34,176 nt of DNA from an uncultured Solirubrobacterales bacterium (GCA_903821395.1 CAIJLJ010000086.1:1-34176); one strand, 5' to 3'. Positions 25,551 through 33,500 are shown, counted from the first letter of the stretch. Numbers and translations are program-made. The notes: generated from the sequence alone by a model not told the origin.

Positions 25551-26849
25551 GTGACTGGGACGGCGTCAAACGCAATCCTCGAGCGGCTTGACGCGATCCG
25601 CGTTTGGCCCTACCCGCGGCGCGTGCTGGTGGCGCTTGGCGCGGCCTACTTCTTCGCCTTCTACGACATCGTCAACATCGGCGACGCGCTGCCTCAGATT
25701 GCACAGCAGTTCGACATCAGCTCTGAGACGGCTGCTCATGCGATCTCCGTTGGCCTTCTCGGCTCTGTCGTTGGTTCGCTCGCCGTTGCTTTCATTTCCG
25801 ATCGCTTCGGGCGGCGGCCCGGCCTGCTGATCTCGGTTGCGATGTTCACGGTTGGCTCTTTGGTAATCGCTTTCAGCGGGTCGTTCACGGTGCTGCTCGT
25901 TGGCCGCTTCATTACTGGGATGGGAATTGGCGCCGAGGCCGCTGCTGCTGCTGCCTATCTCAATGGCATCTCACCGACGCGGCTACGGGGCCGCGCCGGT
26001 TGCCATGCCGTGGTTTGGGGCTACGTCGGTATCGCGATCACGCCGCTGATCGCATTGGCCCTGGTGCCGAGCTTCACTGACGGTTGGCGCGCAATGTTTG
26101 TGCTCGCCGCGGTCGGCGGGCTTGCGATCATGCCGCTCCGCAACCGCCTTCCGGAGTCGCCGCGCTGGCTGGTCGTGAAGGGCGACCATGACGATGCATT
26201 GGTCATCGTCGAAGAGGCGGAGCGCTTCGCCGCCACGCAAGGTCCGCCGCCTCCGATGGAGGAGCTAAAACCGCCGGTGCGGCTTCGCAGCTTCTGGGTC
26301 AGCTCGTCGCTCTTCTTCGCGATCTGGCTGATCTATTACATCGGCAACTACGGCTGGCTGACTTTGGCGCCAACGTTGCTGACGAGCGAAGGCTTCTCAC
26401 TGAAGTCGAGTCTCACATTCCTATGCGTGACAGGCGTCGGTCTGGTGATCGGTGCTCTCGGCTCGGTTCGCTACAGCGATCGCTTTGAGCGCAAGTTCAC
26501 GATCGCAGGCAGCCTCGTCGTTTTCGCCGCTGCGCTGATTGTGATCGGCCTTGCGCCAGTTGCTGCCGTGATCATGTTCTTCGGCTTCATCGTGTCCGCG
26601 ACGGTCGGGTTTGCGGTGCCAATGATGTACGTCAACACCGCCGAGCAGTTCGCCACCAATATGCGCGCTCGCGGTATCTCGATCGGCATTGGTGTCGGTC
26701 ACCTTGGTGGTGCGGTGGCGCCGCTTTTGATCCTCCCGGCCGCCGCGGTGGGCTTTTTCTGGGGATTGGGCCTGATGGCTCTAACCGGACTAATCGCCGC
26801 AGTGCTGATCCTCTTCGGTCAGCGAATGACAGGCCGGGCGATGAACTGA
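25551..26849 (+). CDS. MFS transporter, sugar/organic-acid porter type
   Basis: A 432-residue, 12-helix transporter of the major facilitator superfamily in the cytoplasmic membrane. Signature elements are AFISDRFGRRPGLL (motif A, loop 2-3), GRFITGMGIGAEAAAAAAYL in helix 4, and LPESPRWLVVKGDHDDAL before the central loop, as in the sugar and aromatic-acid porters. The second half repeats the loop as SVRYSDRFERKF. The substrate cannot be named. The frame begins at GTG, six bases after TATAAA. The cupin gene follows after 58 bases. Confidence 0.92.
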   Translation: MTGTASNAILERLDAIRVWPYPRRVLVALGAAYFFAFYDIVNIGDALPQIAQQFDISSETAAHAISVGLLGSVVGSLAVAFISDRFGRRPGLLISVAMFTVGSLVIAFSGSFTVLLVGRFITGMGIGAEAAAAAAYLNGISPTRLRGRAGCHAVVWGYVGIAITPLIALALVPSFTDGWRAMFVLAAVGGLAIMPLRNRLPESPRWLVVKGDHDDALVIVEEAERFAATQGPPPPMEELKPPVRLRSFWVSSSLFFAIWLIYYIGNYGWLTLAPTLLTSEGFSLKSSLTFLCVTGVGLVIGALGSVRYSDRFERKFTIAGSLVVFAAALIVIGLAPVAAVIMFFGFIVSATVGFAVPMMYVNTAEQFATNMRARGISIGIGVGHLGGAVAPLLILPAAAVGFFWGLGLMALTGLIAAVLILFGQRMTGRAMN

Positions 26850-26907
26850 GCGAACTTTCGTCAAACTTGTCAGCGGACGCGTCGTGACAACTAGAGAGGG
26901 AGAGACG

Positions 26908-27300
26908 ATGGCCGATTTCAGCGTGGTGAAGATTGACGAGATGGAGACGACTTTTGGTGGCGGGCTGCGCAAAGCGCGCGCTGAGCTCGGCGTGACGTCG
27001 GTCGGGATGAGCATCCTGACTCTGCCTGCCGGCTACGACCGCTACCCCGACCACGACCACACGCACGATAAGCAGGAAGAGGTCTACATCGTGCTCGCCG
27101 GCAGCGGTGTGCTCACAATCGAAGGCGAAGAGTTTGCGCTGGGCGGCGACACGATGGCTCGCGTCGGCCCGAGCACGAAGCGCAAGGTCGTCGCTGGCCC
27201 TGACGGCATCCGCATGCTCGTGCTCGGAGGCGTACCCGGTGAGGCTTATCAGCCGCCGGAGTGGGGCGAGCTGGGCGCAGCCGATCCGACGGCGGGCTGA
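26908..27300 (+). CDS. Cupin-domain protein
   Basis: A 130-residue single cupin barrel. The metal-binding first motif is seen in YPDHDHTHDKQEEVYIVLAGSG, with three His and one Glu in the expected order, followed by GVLTIEGEEFALGGDTM and VGPSTKRKVVAGPDGIRMLVLGG. The ATG has a purine-rich GAGAGGGAGAG before it; an in-frame GTG at 26884 is less likely. The next gene begins two bases after the stop, so the two form a unit. The reaction is unknown. Confidence 0.88.
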   Translation: MADFSVVKIDEMETTFGGGLRKARAELGVTSVGMSILTLPAGYDRYPDHDHTHDKQEEVYIVLAGSGVLTIEGEEFALGGDTMARVGPSTKRKVVAGPDGIRMLVLGGVPGEAYQPPEWGELGAADPTAG

Positions 27301-27302
27301 CA

Positions 27303-27671
27303 ATGGCGCTCGCGATTCCAAACGTCCTCTTTCAAGCTGGCCGCATCGTTATCGGCGCCGCGTTTATTGCCAACGCTGAGCAGGCAAGTTCGCGCTGGAT
27401 CGGTGAGCAGGCCGCCGGGGCCGACGGCGGTGTGATGGCGCGCGCTTTCGGCGTCCGTGACGTTGCACTTGGCGTGGCGACGATCTCAGCCGCGCGCGGC
27501 GGCAACCTCCGCACGCTGCTGGCGGTGGGAATTCTCTGCGATGTCGTTGACTGCGCCGCAACGCTGGCTGCCGGGGAGAAGATTCCTCAGCAGGCGCGGG
27601 TCTTGACTGCTGCAGTGGCGGCCGGCGCGGCGCTAAACGGTGTGGCGCTGCTCGCGGCCACGCGTGAATAG
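27303..27671 (+). CDS. Small membrane protein of unknown function
   Basis: A 122-residue, mostly hydrophobic, Ala/Gly-rich protein with about three to four likely membrane segments: PNVLFQAGRIVIGAAFIAN, VALGVATISAA, LLAVGILCDVVDCAATLAAG and AAVAAGAALNGVALLAAT. A RAFGVRDVALG stretch occurs in several small integral-membrane families, but no family can be named with confidence. The ATG follows the cupin stop by two bases; an upstream in-frame start overlaps the cupin. The DUF2855 gene starts 13 bases after the stop. Confidence 0.7.
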   Translation: MALAIPNVLFQAGRIVIGAAFIANAEQASSRWIGEQAAGADGGVMARAFGVRDVALGVATISAARGGNLRTLLAVGILCDVVDCAATLAAGEKIPQQARVLTAAVAAGAALNGVALLAATRE

Positions 27672-27684
27672 CGACAATTAGGAG

Positions 27685-28779
27685 ATGACCGACCTACTCG
27701 TTCGCCGAGACAGTCTTGAAACCGTCAAGTTCGCTGACGGCGCGAGTCCCGAGGCAACCGCGCTTGCTCCAGGAGAGGTGCTTCTGCGCGTTGACGCGTT
27801 CAGCTTTACCGCCAACAACATCAGCTACGCAATTTTCGGCGACTTCATGAACTATTGGAACTTCTTCCCCGCCGAGGACGGCTGGGGCCGTGTCCCGGTC
27901 TGGGGCTTCGCTGACGTAGCTGCCTCAGAGTGTGAGGGAGTTGAGCTTGGGCAACGCTTCTACGGCTACCTGCCAATGTCGAGCTACCTCGTTGTAACGC
28001 CGGGCAACATTACGGCGGCTGGCTTTTCGGATGTCGCTGAACATCGCAAGGAACTCCACGCGGTCTACAACAGCTACCAGCTGACCGCGACCGACCCAAG
28101 CTACGACGATGCGCTTGAAGCCGAGATTATGCTGCTGCGCCCGCTCTTCTCGACCTCATTCCTAATCGACGATTTCTTTCAGGACAACGACTGGTTCGGC
28201 GCAGAGGCTGTCGTTATGTCGAGCGCCTCCAGCAAGACCGCGTACGGCACCGCATTCATGCTCGCTAAGCGTGTCGGCGTGAACGTGGTTGGCCTCACGG
28301 CAGCGGGGAACGTTGAGTTCGTCGAGCGACTGGGCCTCTACGACCAAGTTCTCTCTTACGAAGAGATCGGCGAGCTTGATGCAGATGTGCCGATGGCCTA
28401 CATCGATTTCTCCGGCGACGCCGCGGTGCGCGCGGCGATTCACAACCAGCTTGGTGACTCGCTGGTCTTTGATTCTGCCGTCGGCGCAACGCACATCGGT
28501 GCGCTTGGCGGAGCCGACGGGCTGCCAGGGCCAGCGCCGGTGCTTTTCTTCGCGCCAGCTCAGGCCAAGAAACGCTCCGATGAATGGGGTACCGAGGGGC
28601 TAATCGAGCGGATCGCAGGTTCGCTCGACGAGTTCATCGCGCTCGTCGTCGAACCGGCAAACAGACTTATGAAGATCGAACACAGCTCAGGCGAAGCGGC
28701 CGTGGAGCAGGTTTACCTCGACGTGTTGGCCGGCCGGGCCGCGCCCGACGCTGGCAGCATTCTGTCGCTGCCAGCGTAG
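27685..28779 (+). CDS. DUF2855 family protein
   Basis: A 364-residue protein of the DUF2855 family, which resembles medium-chain reductases without clear zinc ligands. Visible are LLRVDAFSFTANNISYAIFGDFMNYWNFFP at the N-terminus, WGFADVAASECEGVELGQRFYGYLPMSSYLVV, and a Rossmann-like part AVVMSSASSKTAYGTAFMLAKR and VVGLTAAGNVEFVERLGLYDQVLSYEEI. The activity is not known. The ATG directly follows TAGGAG, and GACAAT (27673-27678) sits six bases upstream, so translation may be leaderless or from a too-close Shine-Dalgarno. The last codons form a perfect 11-bp hairpin. Confidence 0.88.
   Translation: MTDLLVRRDSLETVKFADGASPEATALAPGEVLLRVDAFSFTANNISYAIFGDFMNYWNFFPAEDGWGRVPVWGFADVAASECEGVELGQRFYGYLPMSSYLVVTPGNITAAGFSDVAEHRKELHAVYNSYQLTATDPSYDDALEAEIMLLRPLFSTSFLIDDFFQDNDWFGAEAVVMSSASSKTAYGTAFMLAKRVGVNVVGLTAAGNVEFVERLGLYDQVLSYEEIGELDADVPMAYIDFSGDAAVRAAIHNQLGDSLVFDSAVGATHIGALGGADGLPGPAPVLFFAPAQAKKRSDEWGTEGLIERIAGSLDEFIALVVEPANRLMKIEHSSGEAAVEQVYLDVLAGRAAPDAGSILSLPA
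28748..28777. terminator. Perfect 11-bp hairpin over the DUF2855 stop
   Basis: ACGCTGGCAGC (28748-28758) and GCTGCCAGCGT (28767-28777) pair exactly around an 8-base loop. The right arm ends on the T of the TAG stop. It lies inside the last ten codons and may act as a terminator or mRNA 3'-end structure. No T-run follows. Confidence 0.45.
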
Positions 28780-28795
28780 GCGGCAAAGCCCCTTA

Positions 28796-28820
28796 CGTTG
28801 CGCGCACTCCGCGCGCAACG
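28796..28820. terminator. Candidate bidirectional terminator between convergent genes
   Basis: CGTTGCGCGC (28796-28805) and GCGCGCAACG (28811-28820) form a perfect 10-bp stem with an ACTCC loop. It lies exactly between the convergent DUF2855 gene and the Asn/Gln-rich lipoprotein gene, 17 bases after the first and 6 bases before the last codon of the second. It lacks T-runs on both sides. Confidence 0.55.
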
Positions 28821-28825
28821 ATCGA

Positions 28826-29098
28826 TCAATGAGGGATGTTGGCGCAGTTCTGTGGGTAGTTCACGTTGTGCTTCATGCACTCCGCGTAACCCTGCGCTGA
28901 GGTTTGGTTGTTGTTCTGATTGTTGTTGTTCTGGTCGTTATTTTGGTTCTGGTTTTGGTTGTTCTGGTTCTGGTTCTGGTTCTGCGTCTGCGTCGTGACA
29001 ACCGTGGTCGTCGAGTCACTGCCACCGCAGGCAGCGATGCCAAAGGCCAACGACGAAGCGCAGAGCAGCGCGATAAGTAGATGGAATGGTCGGGTCAT
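28826..29098 (-). CDS. Asn/Gln-rich small lipoprotein
   Basis: A 90-residue exported lipoprotein: a signal peptide with the lipobox IAAC (Cys24), a short Thr/Ser linker, then a low-complexity Asn/Gln tract of about 30 residues (TQTQNQNQNQNNQNQ... with one Asp) and a small C-terminal part, YAECMKHNVNYPQNCANIP, with two Cys that may form a disulphide. The ATG at 29098 has AAGGA upstream; an in-frame start 14 codons earlier lacks support. No function can be assigned. The Asn/Gln tract probably keeps the C-terminal knob away from the membrane. Confidence 0.8.
   Translation of the reverse strand: MTRPFHLLIALLCASSLAFGIAACGGSDSTTTVVTTQTQNQNQNQNNQNQNQNNDQNNNNQNNNQTSAQGYAECMKHNVNYPQNCANIPH
28901..28990 (-). 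repeat. Low-complexity Asn/Gln codon repeat
   Basis: About 90 bases made almost only of AAC, AAT and CAG/CAA codons on the minus strand (plus-strand motif gttctg/gttgtt). Such runs vary in length by slippage. It encodes residues 37-66 of the lipoprotein. Confidence 0.85.
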
Positions 29099-29162
29099 TG
29101 GTTCCTTTCGTAGGCGGCAGGGCCGCGTAGTTGAAACCAACCTACAGGCTGGCGCGGCGACG

Positions 29163-29912
29163 CTAGACCGAGCGCATCATCCCGCCGTCAACGACCATCG
29201 CGACGCCGGTTACGTAACTTGCCTGCGCGGAGCAGAGGAAGGCGACCGCAGCAGCAAACTCCTCCGGGCTACCGAGCCGACCAGCGGGAATCTCCTCGCG
29301 TGCCATCTCGTCCGCGCTCTGGCGCGACCCGTAAAGCTCATAGAGGCGGTCGGTGGCGATCCGCCCGGGCAGCACGCTGTTGAGTGTCACACCGTCACGG
29401 GCAACTTGGTGCGCGATCGTCTTGATCGCCGTCAGCGTTGCCGCCCGATTAGCGTTACTGAGCATTAGGCCGGCGGCTGGCTCGCGGACCGTGGTTGAGC
29501 CGACGTTGACGATCCGCCCCCAGTTGCGCGATCGCATGTTCGGCATCACGGCCTCAATGAACTTCAGCGGCGAGCGAACGAGATTCTCGTAGGCATCGTG
29601 CCACTGCTGGTCGCTGAAGCCGAGCGCATTCGGGTCGAGCGGCGGGCCGCCCGTATTGGTTACAAGAATGTCGATTGGGCCGAGGAAGTGTTCGACCTCG
29701 TGGACGAGCACCGGAATGCCTTCGAGGTTGCCGCTGTCGTGAGCGAAGCCGGTTGCACCGATCTGCTTGGCAGCCTTTTGGATGTTGTTCTCGTCGCGCG
29801 AAGTGATCGCGACCTTCGCCCCTTCGGCGGCCAGCGTCTGGGCCACGGCAAGTCCGAGTCCCTTCGATGCTCCGGTTACGAGCGCTACGCGCCCTTCAAT
29901 TCCAAGATCCAT
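29163..29912 (-). CDS. Atypical short-chain dehydrogenase/reductase
   Basis: A 249-residue Rossmann-fold protein of the SDR superfamily. The cofactor motif TGASKGLG is at 13-20 and the NNAG motif reads NTGG (86-89). Ser139 (VNVGSTTV) is the usual catalytic Ser, but the YxxxK positions 152 and 156 are Ser and Arg (LSNANRAA), so the catalytic Tyr and Lys are missing. The end GRLGSPEEFAAAVAFLCSAQASYVTGVAMVVDGG is fully typical. A known SDR subgroup shares the LSNAxR pattern, so this is probably inherited and not a recent mutation. Its start overlaps the stop of the upstream membrane gene (ATGA). Confidence 0.9.
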   Translation of the reverse strand: MDLGIEGRVALVTGASKGLGLAVAQTLAAEGAKVAITSRDENNIQKAAKQIGATGFAHDSGNLEGIPVLVHEVEHFLGPIDILVTNTGGPPLDPNALGFSDQQWHDAYENLVRSPLKFIEAVMPNMRSRNWGRIVNVGSTTVREPAAGLMLSNANRAATLTAIKTIAHQVARDGVTLNSVLPGRIATDRLYELYGSRQSADEMAREEIPAGRLGSPEEFAAAVAFLCSAQASYVTGVAMVVDGGMMRSV

Positions 29913-30253
29913 CAGATTGCCTCTGCCGCGATCCTACGGGCCGCGAGCCCTCCGCACCAGAGCGAGAAGCAAATAATTGCCAGTACCGCTCCCAGCCAGT
30001 GCGCGCCTATCACGGTCGCGATTGCGCTCGGAATACCAGCCAGTACCGCTCCAAGCCAGGCCGGCGGTAGTGGCAGATGCACAGCTAGCGCCGTGACCGT
30101 CGCGGCAACCATCCAGGCAAGTGGGCCGATGATCCAACCGAAATCAACGAACGCCGAGTGAGGCAGAAGTAGTCCGCTGATCAAAGCCAGCACGCCGACG
30201 GCGACGAGCTGAACGATCCCTGCACGGAGCGCCGCTGATCTATTGAGCTTCAT
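29912..30253 (-). CDS. Small membrane protein with a WLGAVLA repeat
   Basis: A 113-residue protein with three or four membrane helices: GIVQLVAVGVLALISGLLL, FGWIIGPLAWMVAATVTALAVHL, and WLGAVLAGIPSAIATVIGAHWLGAVLAIICFSLW. The WLGAVLA segment occurs twice, reflecting a 20-base DNA repeat with one mismatch. The start overlaps the kinase-like gene stop and the stop overlaps the SDR start, so the three are coupled. No family is recognised. Confidence 0.75.
   Translation of the reverse strand: MKLNRSAALRAGIVQLVAVGVLALISGLLLPHSAFVDFGWIIGPLAWMVAATVTALAVHLPLPPAWLGAVLAGIPSAIATVIGAHWLGAVLAIICFSLWCGGLAARRIAAEAI
29980..30057. repeat. Internal 20-base direct repeat
   Basis: CCAGTACCGCTCCCAGCCAG (29980-29999) and the copy at 30038-30057 differ at one base, with a 58-base period. 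They encode the two WLGAVLA segments of the membrane protein. It may be a small duplication or helix constraint. Confidence 0.6.
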
Positions 30254-30819
30254 CTCAGAGAGTGTGGCGGATCGGTGTCGGTGAGGATGATCAGGTCAGC
30301 CCGCTTGCGCGTCTGCTCGCGCGCGAAGAGCTCCAGCTCCTGCGCGGCCCAGCGGTCCCAGTGCGGGGAGAACATCTCGCCGTCGCGCTCGATTGCCCTT
30401 TGCTTTCTGAGCTGTGGGTCGGCATCGAGCCAGATGATCATGCTCGTAAAGGTTGCTGCGGCTCTGCTGCCGCACCCGGCTCCGTCAACGATCAACGTCT
30501 CGCATGCCGGTATCGGCCGCGGCTCGCCTTCGCGGCTGGCGTTCCAATCCCACGGTCTAACAGTCGCTACTTCGCCTTCGCTGAGAGGAAGAAGAACGTC
30601 ATCCACGAGCCGCTGCGCCCCGTCCGCTAGACCGTCCCAACCCGGGTAGAGCTGGTCGGTGTTTAGAACTAGCGCGCCGCTGAGCTGCGCTGCGAGCTGT
30701 TCGGCCAGCGTCGTCTTACCCGAGCCCGCCGGGCCATCGATCGCGATTACGCGGGTCAGACCGGCGAGCGGCGGCAGCTTGCAAATGCTCTCCGCCAGAT
30801 CAGGAGCGTCGATCGCCAC
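30250..30819 (-). CDS. P-loop kinase-like protein (uridine-kinase type)
   Basis: A 189-residue protein with Walker A GPAGSGKT (residues 29-36) preceded by RVIAIDGP, then VLNTDQLYPGWDGL and DWNASREGEPRPIPACETLIVDGAGCG, the order found in uridine-kinase-like and other small-molecule kinases. MIIWLDADPQLRKQRAIERDGEMF resembles the LID region. The substrate is unknown. It starts at GTG, 12 bases after the stop of the ABC binding protein, so the two genes may be co-transcribed and the kinase could act on the imported molecule; that is inference only. Confidence 0.82.
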   Translation of the reverse strand: MAIDAPDLAESICKLPPLAGLTRVIAIDGPAGSGKTTLAEQLAAQLSGALVLNTDQLYPGWDGLADGAQRLVDDVLLPLSEGEVATVRPWDWNASREGEPRPIPACETLIVDGAGCGSRAAATFTSMIIWLDADPQLRKQRAIERDGEMFSPHWDRWAAQELELFAREQTRKRADLIILTDTDPPHSLR

Positions 30820-30831
30820 CGGTTCCGCCCA

Positions 30832-31866
30832 CTAACCGCCGGGTAGGTAAGCGTTGGTGAAGAAAGTCGACCAGTCGGGCTCGCGCGCCAGTGGTTTGCC
30901 GTTGGCGTCGGTGAGCAGCTTCGCTGAGTAAAGGAAGTTGCCGTACTTTTTCCAGATCGCGGCGTCGACAGGGCCGATCTTGCCGCCCGCGCCCTTGTAG
31001 TAACCATTGCGCGCGAGCATCAGCGCGCTCTGTTCGGCCAGGTTTGCGTCCTTGATCGTCTGTGGGTTCGCTTTGACGAGCAGCTTTGCCGCCTCTACTG
31101 GGTGGTTCTGCGCGTATTGGTAACCCTTCTGCGTTGCAGCTAGGAACTTCTTCGCCACGCCCGGGTTTGCGGTCAGGTACTTATTGCTCGATTCGATCAC
31201 CGATGAGTACTGCGCCGGGAAGCCATAGTCGGTGAACTCAAAGAAGCGCATCGGCTTGCCAAGCAGCTTGGCCTGAATCCCTTCCCAGGTTGTTACAGCG
31301 ATCGTGAAGTCAGCACTCCCGTTGTAGACGGCCTCGTAAGCGGTCGTGTTGAGCGTGATTGTTTTGAAAACCCCTGTGCCGCCGTCGGCCTTGATCACGT
31401 ATTTGAGTTCCGGCCCCTCGTCGGGAGTGCCGAAGCCGGCGTAGGTCTTACCGTCGAGATTCTTCGGTGAGCGGATCGCGTTGTTGCCCGCCCCAACGCC
31501 AATTGCGTACTGCGTCTTGGCGATGTTGGCTAGCACCTGCGTGACGTCCTGACCCGACGCGCGCGCGTAGGCGACGCCAGCTTGATTACCAACGGCGAAG
31601 TCGGCTTTGCCGTGCGCAACGAGGGTCTCCGGCTGCGTGCTGGCGTAGGGGATGATCGTCACGTTCAGCCCCGCGTCTTTGTAATAGCCAAGCTGATCGG
31701 CGACGAAGATGCCGATGTGGTTTGTGTTCGGCGTCCAGTCGAGCGCGATGCTTACCGGCGTGCTGCCCGAGCTGGTCTGCTGCGACGAGCCACAGCCAGT
31801 GGTCATGGCGACGGCCATCGCTGCTGCGATCAAGGTGATCATCGAAACTTTGTTCAGCTGCTTCAC
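30832..31866 (-). CDS. ABC transporter binding lipoprotein (NMT1/THI5-like)
   Basis: A 344-residue periplasmic-type binding protein anchored as a lipoprotein: the signal peptide ends in the lipobox TTGC with Cys25. VSIALDWTPNTNHIGIFVADQLGYYKDAGLNVTIIP is the classic start of NMT1/THI5-like proteins that bind pyrimidine precursors of thiamine and related compounds. Later come GKADFAVGNQAGVAYARASGQDVTQV, FGTPDEGPELKYVIKADGG and VTTWEGIQAKLLGKP. The start is GTG. The partner permease and ATPase lie on the other strand, divergent across 93 bases. Import of a thiamine precursor is plausible but other substrates occur in this family. Confidence 0.9.
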   Translation of the reverse strand: MKQLNKVSMITLIAAAMAVAMTTGCGSSQQTSSGSTPVSIALDWTPNTNHIGIFVADQLGYYKDAGLNVTIIPYASTQPETLVAHGKADFAVGNQAGVAYARASGQDVTQVLANIAKTQYAIGVGAGNNAIRSPKNLDGKTYAGFGTPDEGPELKYVIKADGGTGVFKTITLNTTAYEAVYNGSADFTIAVTTWEGIQAKLLGKPMRFFEFTDYGFPAQYSSVIESSNKYLTANPGVAKKFLAATQKGYQYAQNHPVEAAKLLVKANPQTIKDANLAEQSALMLARNGYYKGAGGKIGPVDAAIWKKYGNFLYSAKLLTDANGKPLAREPDWSTFFTNAYLPGG

Positions 31867-31949
31867 GTTCCGCCCAATCTGCTCGTTAACCGATGACTCT
31901 AGGTGCTAGCCGTAGCGGTAAGACGTCAGACTCGCAGGCAAAACCCCGG

Positions 31950-31955
31950 TACGCT
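31950..31955 (+). promoter_or_regulatory. Candidate -10 for the ABC permease operon
   Basis: TACGCT lies four bases before the ATG at 31960 and ten bases before a second in-frame ATG at 31966. The divergent 93-base region also holds CGTCAG (31923-31928) and CTGACG (31954-31959), a 6-bp inverted repeat. No TPP riboswitch pattern is visible. Confidence 0.3.
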
Positions 31956-31959
31956 GACG

Positions 31960-32733
31960 ATGCCGATGAGACAGTTAGGCAGGCTCGTTCCCGCACTCCT
32001 TGTAATCGCCCTGCTGCTGATCGTGTGGCAGCTTTACTCGACGCTCGGTGGAGTTGGCAGCGACCTGCTGCCGGCGCCAAGTCGCGTCGCCAGTGCTGGC
32101 TGGGCCGACCGCAGCTCGCTTTGGGACAACCTGCTCCCGACGGCGCGTGAAGTGGCACTTGGGTTCGCGCTCTCGCTGAGCTTCGCCTTCGTGCTTTCGA
32201 TCCTGCTTGATCGCTCGCAGATGGTCCGCCGAGCCCTTACTCCTGTCTTGATCGGTAGTCAGACGCTGCCGATCATCGTGCTCGCGCCGCTCGTCGTGAT
32301 CTGGTTCGGCTTTGGGCTCACTCCGAAGATCCTGCTGGTGGCGCTCGTCACATTCTTCCCGCTGCTAGTCGGTTTGCTTGAGGGCTACGCCTCGACCGCG
32401 CGCGATGCAATGACGTTGATGGAAACGATGGGCGCCGGTTGGTGGACGACTTGGCGGCTGGTTCGTTTGCCATCAGCGCTGCCGAGCTTCTTCACGGGCC
32501 TTCGCATCTCAGTTACCTACGCCGTTGTCGCCGCGATCTTCGCCGAGTACGCAGGCGCTGAGCTGGGGCTTGGGATCTACATGCAGTCGGCGAAGAACTC
32601 ATTCCGAACAGATCTGGTGCTCGCTGCGGTCGTCATATGCGCGCTCTTGACGCTGGCGCTCTACGCGCTGACCTTCGCGCTCCAGCGACTCGTGATGCCT
32701 TGGTACGCGCAGTCAAGGGAGCGGCCGTCATGA
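31960..32733 (+). CDS. ABC transporter permease
   Basis: A 257-residue inner-membrane permease of the binding-protein-dependent type (as in nitrate/sulfonate/thiamine-precursor systems). It has about six hydrophobic segments, beginning LVPALLVIALLLIVWQLY, and the EAA loop ETMGAGWWTTWRLVRLPSALPSFFTGLR, which contacts the ATPase. The ATG at 31960 or the one at 31966 (MRQLGRL) is the start; frames open upstream to 31903 are not supported. Its stop overlaps the ATPase start (ATGA). Confidence 0.92.
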   Translation: MPMRQLGRLVPALLVIALLLIVWQLYSTLGGVGSDLLPAPSRVASAGWADRSSLWDNLLPTAREVALGFALSLSFAFVLSILLDRSQMVRRALTPVLIGSQTLPIIVLAPLVVIWFGFGLTPKILLVALVTFFPLLVGLLEGYASTARDAMTLMETMGAGWWTTWRLVRLPSALPSFFTGLRISVTYAVVAAIFAEYAGAELGLGIYMQSAKNSFRTDLVLAAVVICALLTLALYALTFALQRLVMPWYAQSRERPS

Positions 32734-33500
32734 CGCGGATTGAGCTTGAAGGAGTAAGCAAGAGCTTCGACGGGCGCGAAGGCAAGCTCGAAGTGCTAGA
32801 CGGGATTTCACTCAGCGTTCAGCAAGGAGAATTTATTTCGATCCTCGGACCGAGCGGCTGCGGCAAGTCGACGCTCTTCTCGCTGCTAACTGGGATTGAA
32901 CCGGCCGACTCCGGGACGCTGCTTGCCGGCGGCGAGCCGCTCGCCGCTGGCCGTCAGCCGTTCGCATGGATGCCGCAGGACGACGTTCTCTTCCCCTGGC
33001 GCACAGTGCTCGGCAACGTTGCACTCGGCGCTGAGGTTGCTGCCGGCTGCTCGCGCAGCGAGGCCAGCGCGCGGGCGCTTGAACTGCTCCCCACATTCGG
33101 CCTCGAAGAGTTCGCTGACTCGCGCCCGTTCCAGCTCTCCGGCGGGATGCGCCAGCGCGCCGCGCTCGCCCGCACCGTCGCGCAGGGCCACGACGTGCTG
33201 CTGCTCGATGAGCCGTTCGGGGCGCTCGACGCGCTTACCCGCACCGACCTGCAGCTTTGGCTCGAGCAAATCTGGGAGCGCGAGCGCTGGACCGTCGTGC
33301 TGATCACCCACGACGTGCGCGAAGCGGTGCTGCTCTCCGACCGCGTCTACGTGCTCGGCCCGCGCCCGGCAACCGTTCGGCTAGAGCTTGAGATCCCGCT
33401 GCCGCGCCCGCGCACGCTCGAAACGCTCGCCGATCCGCAGGTCGCCGCGCTCGAGCACGAGCTGCTAACGGCACTCAATGTTGGCGCCGCGACTGCCTAG
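32730..33500 (+). CDS. ABC transporter ATP-binding protein
   Basis: A 256-residue ATPase that powers the permease just upstream. It shows Walker A GPSGCGKST (40-48), the Q-loop in MPQDD (Gln83), signature LSGGM (136-140), Walker B LLLDEPFGALD (157-167) and the switch His in LITHDVREA. The order is typical of nitrate/taurine/thiamine-precursor importers. The open frame upstream lies inside the permease and is not the gene start. The binding protein is encoded divergently at 30832-31866. Confidence 0.95.
   Translation: MTRIELEGVSKSFDGREGKLEVLDGISLSVQQGEFISILGPSGCGKSTLFSLLTGIEPADSGTLLAGGEPLAAGRQPFAWMPQDDVLFPWRTVLGNVALGAEVAAGCSRSEASARALELLPTFGLEEFADSRPFQLSGGMRQRAALARTVAQGHDVLLLDEPFGALDALTRTDLQLWLEQIWERERWTVVLITHDVREAVLLSDRVYVLGPRPATVRLELEIPLPRPRTLETLADPQVAALEHELLTALNVGAATA

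Noticed and set aside
28901-28990. CRISPR-like or satellite repeat
   Set aside because: The repeat is in frame within a lipoprotein gene and consists of Asn/Gln codons without spacers.
31867-31959. TPP riboswitch in the divergent ABC region
   Set aside because: The conserved TPP aptamer strings (such as CUGAGA and the GGGUGC-type stem) are absent, and the region is only 93 bases.
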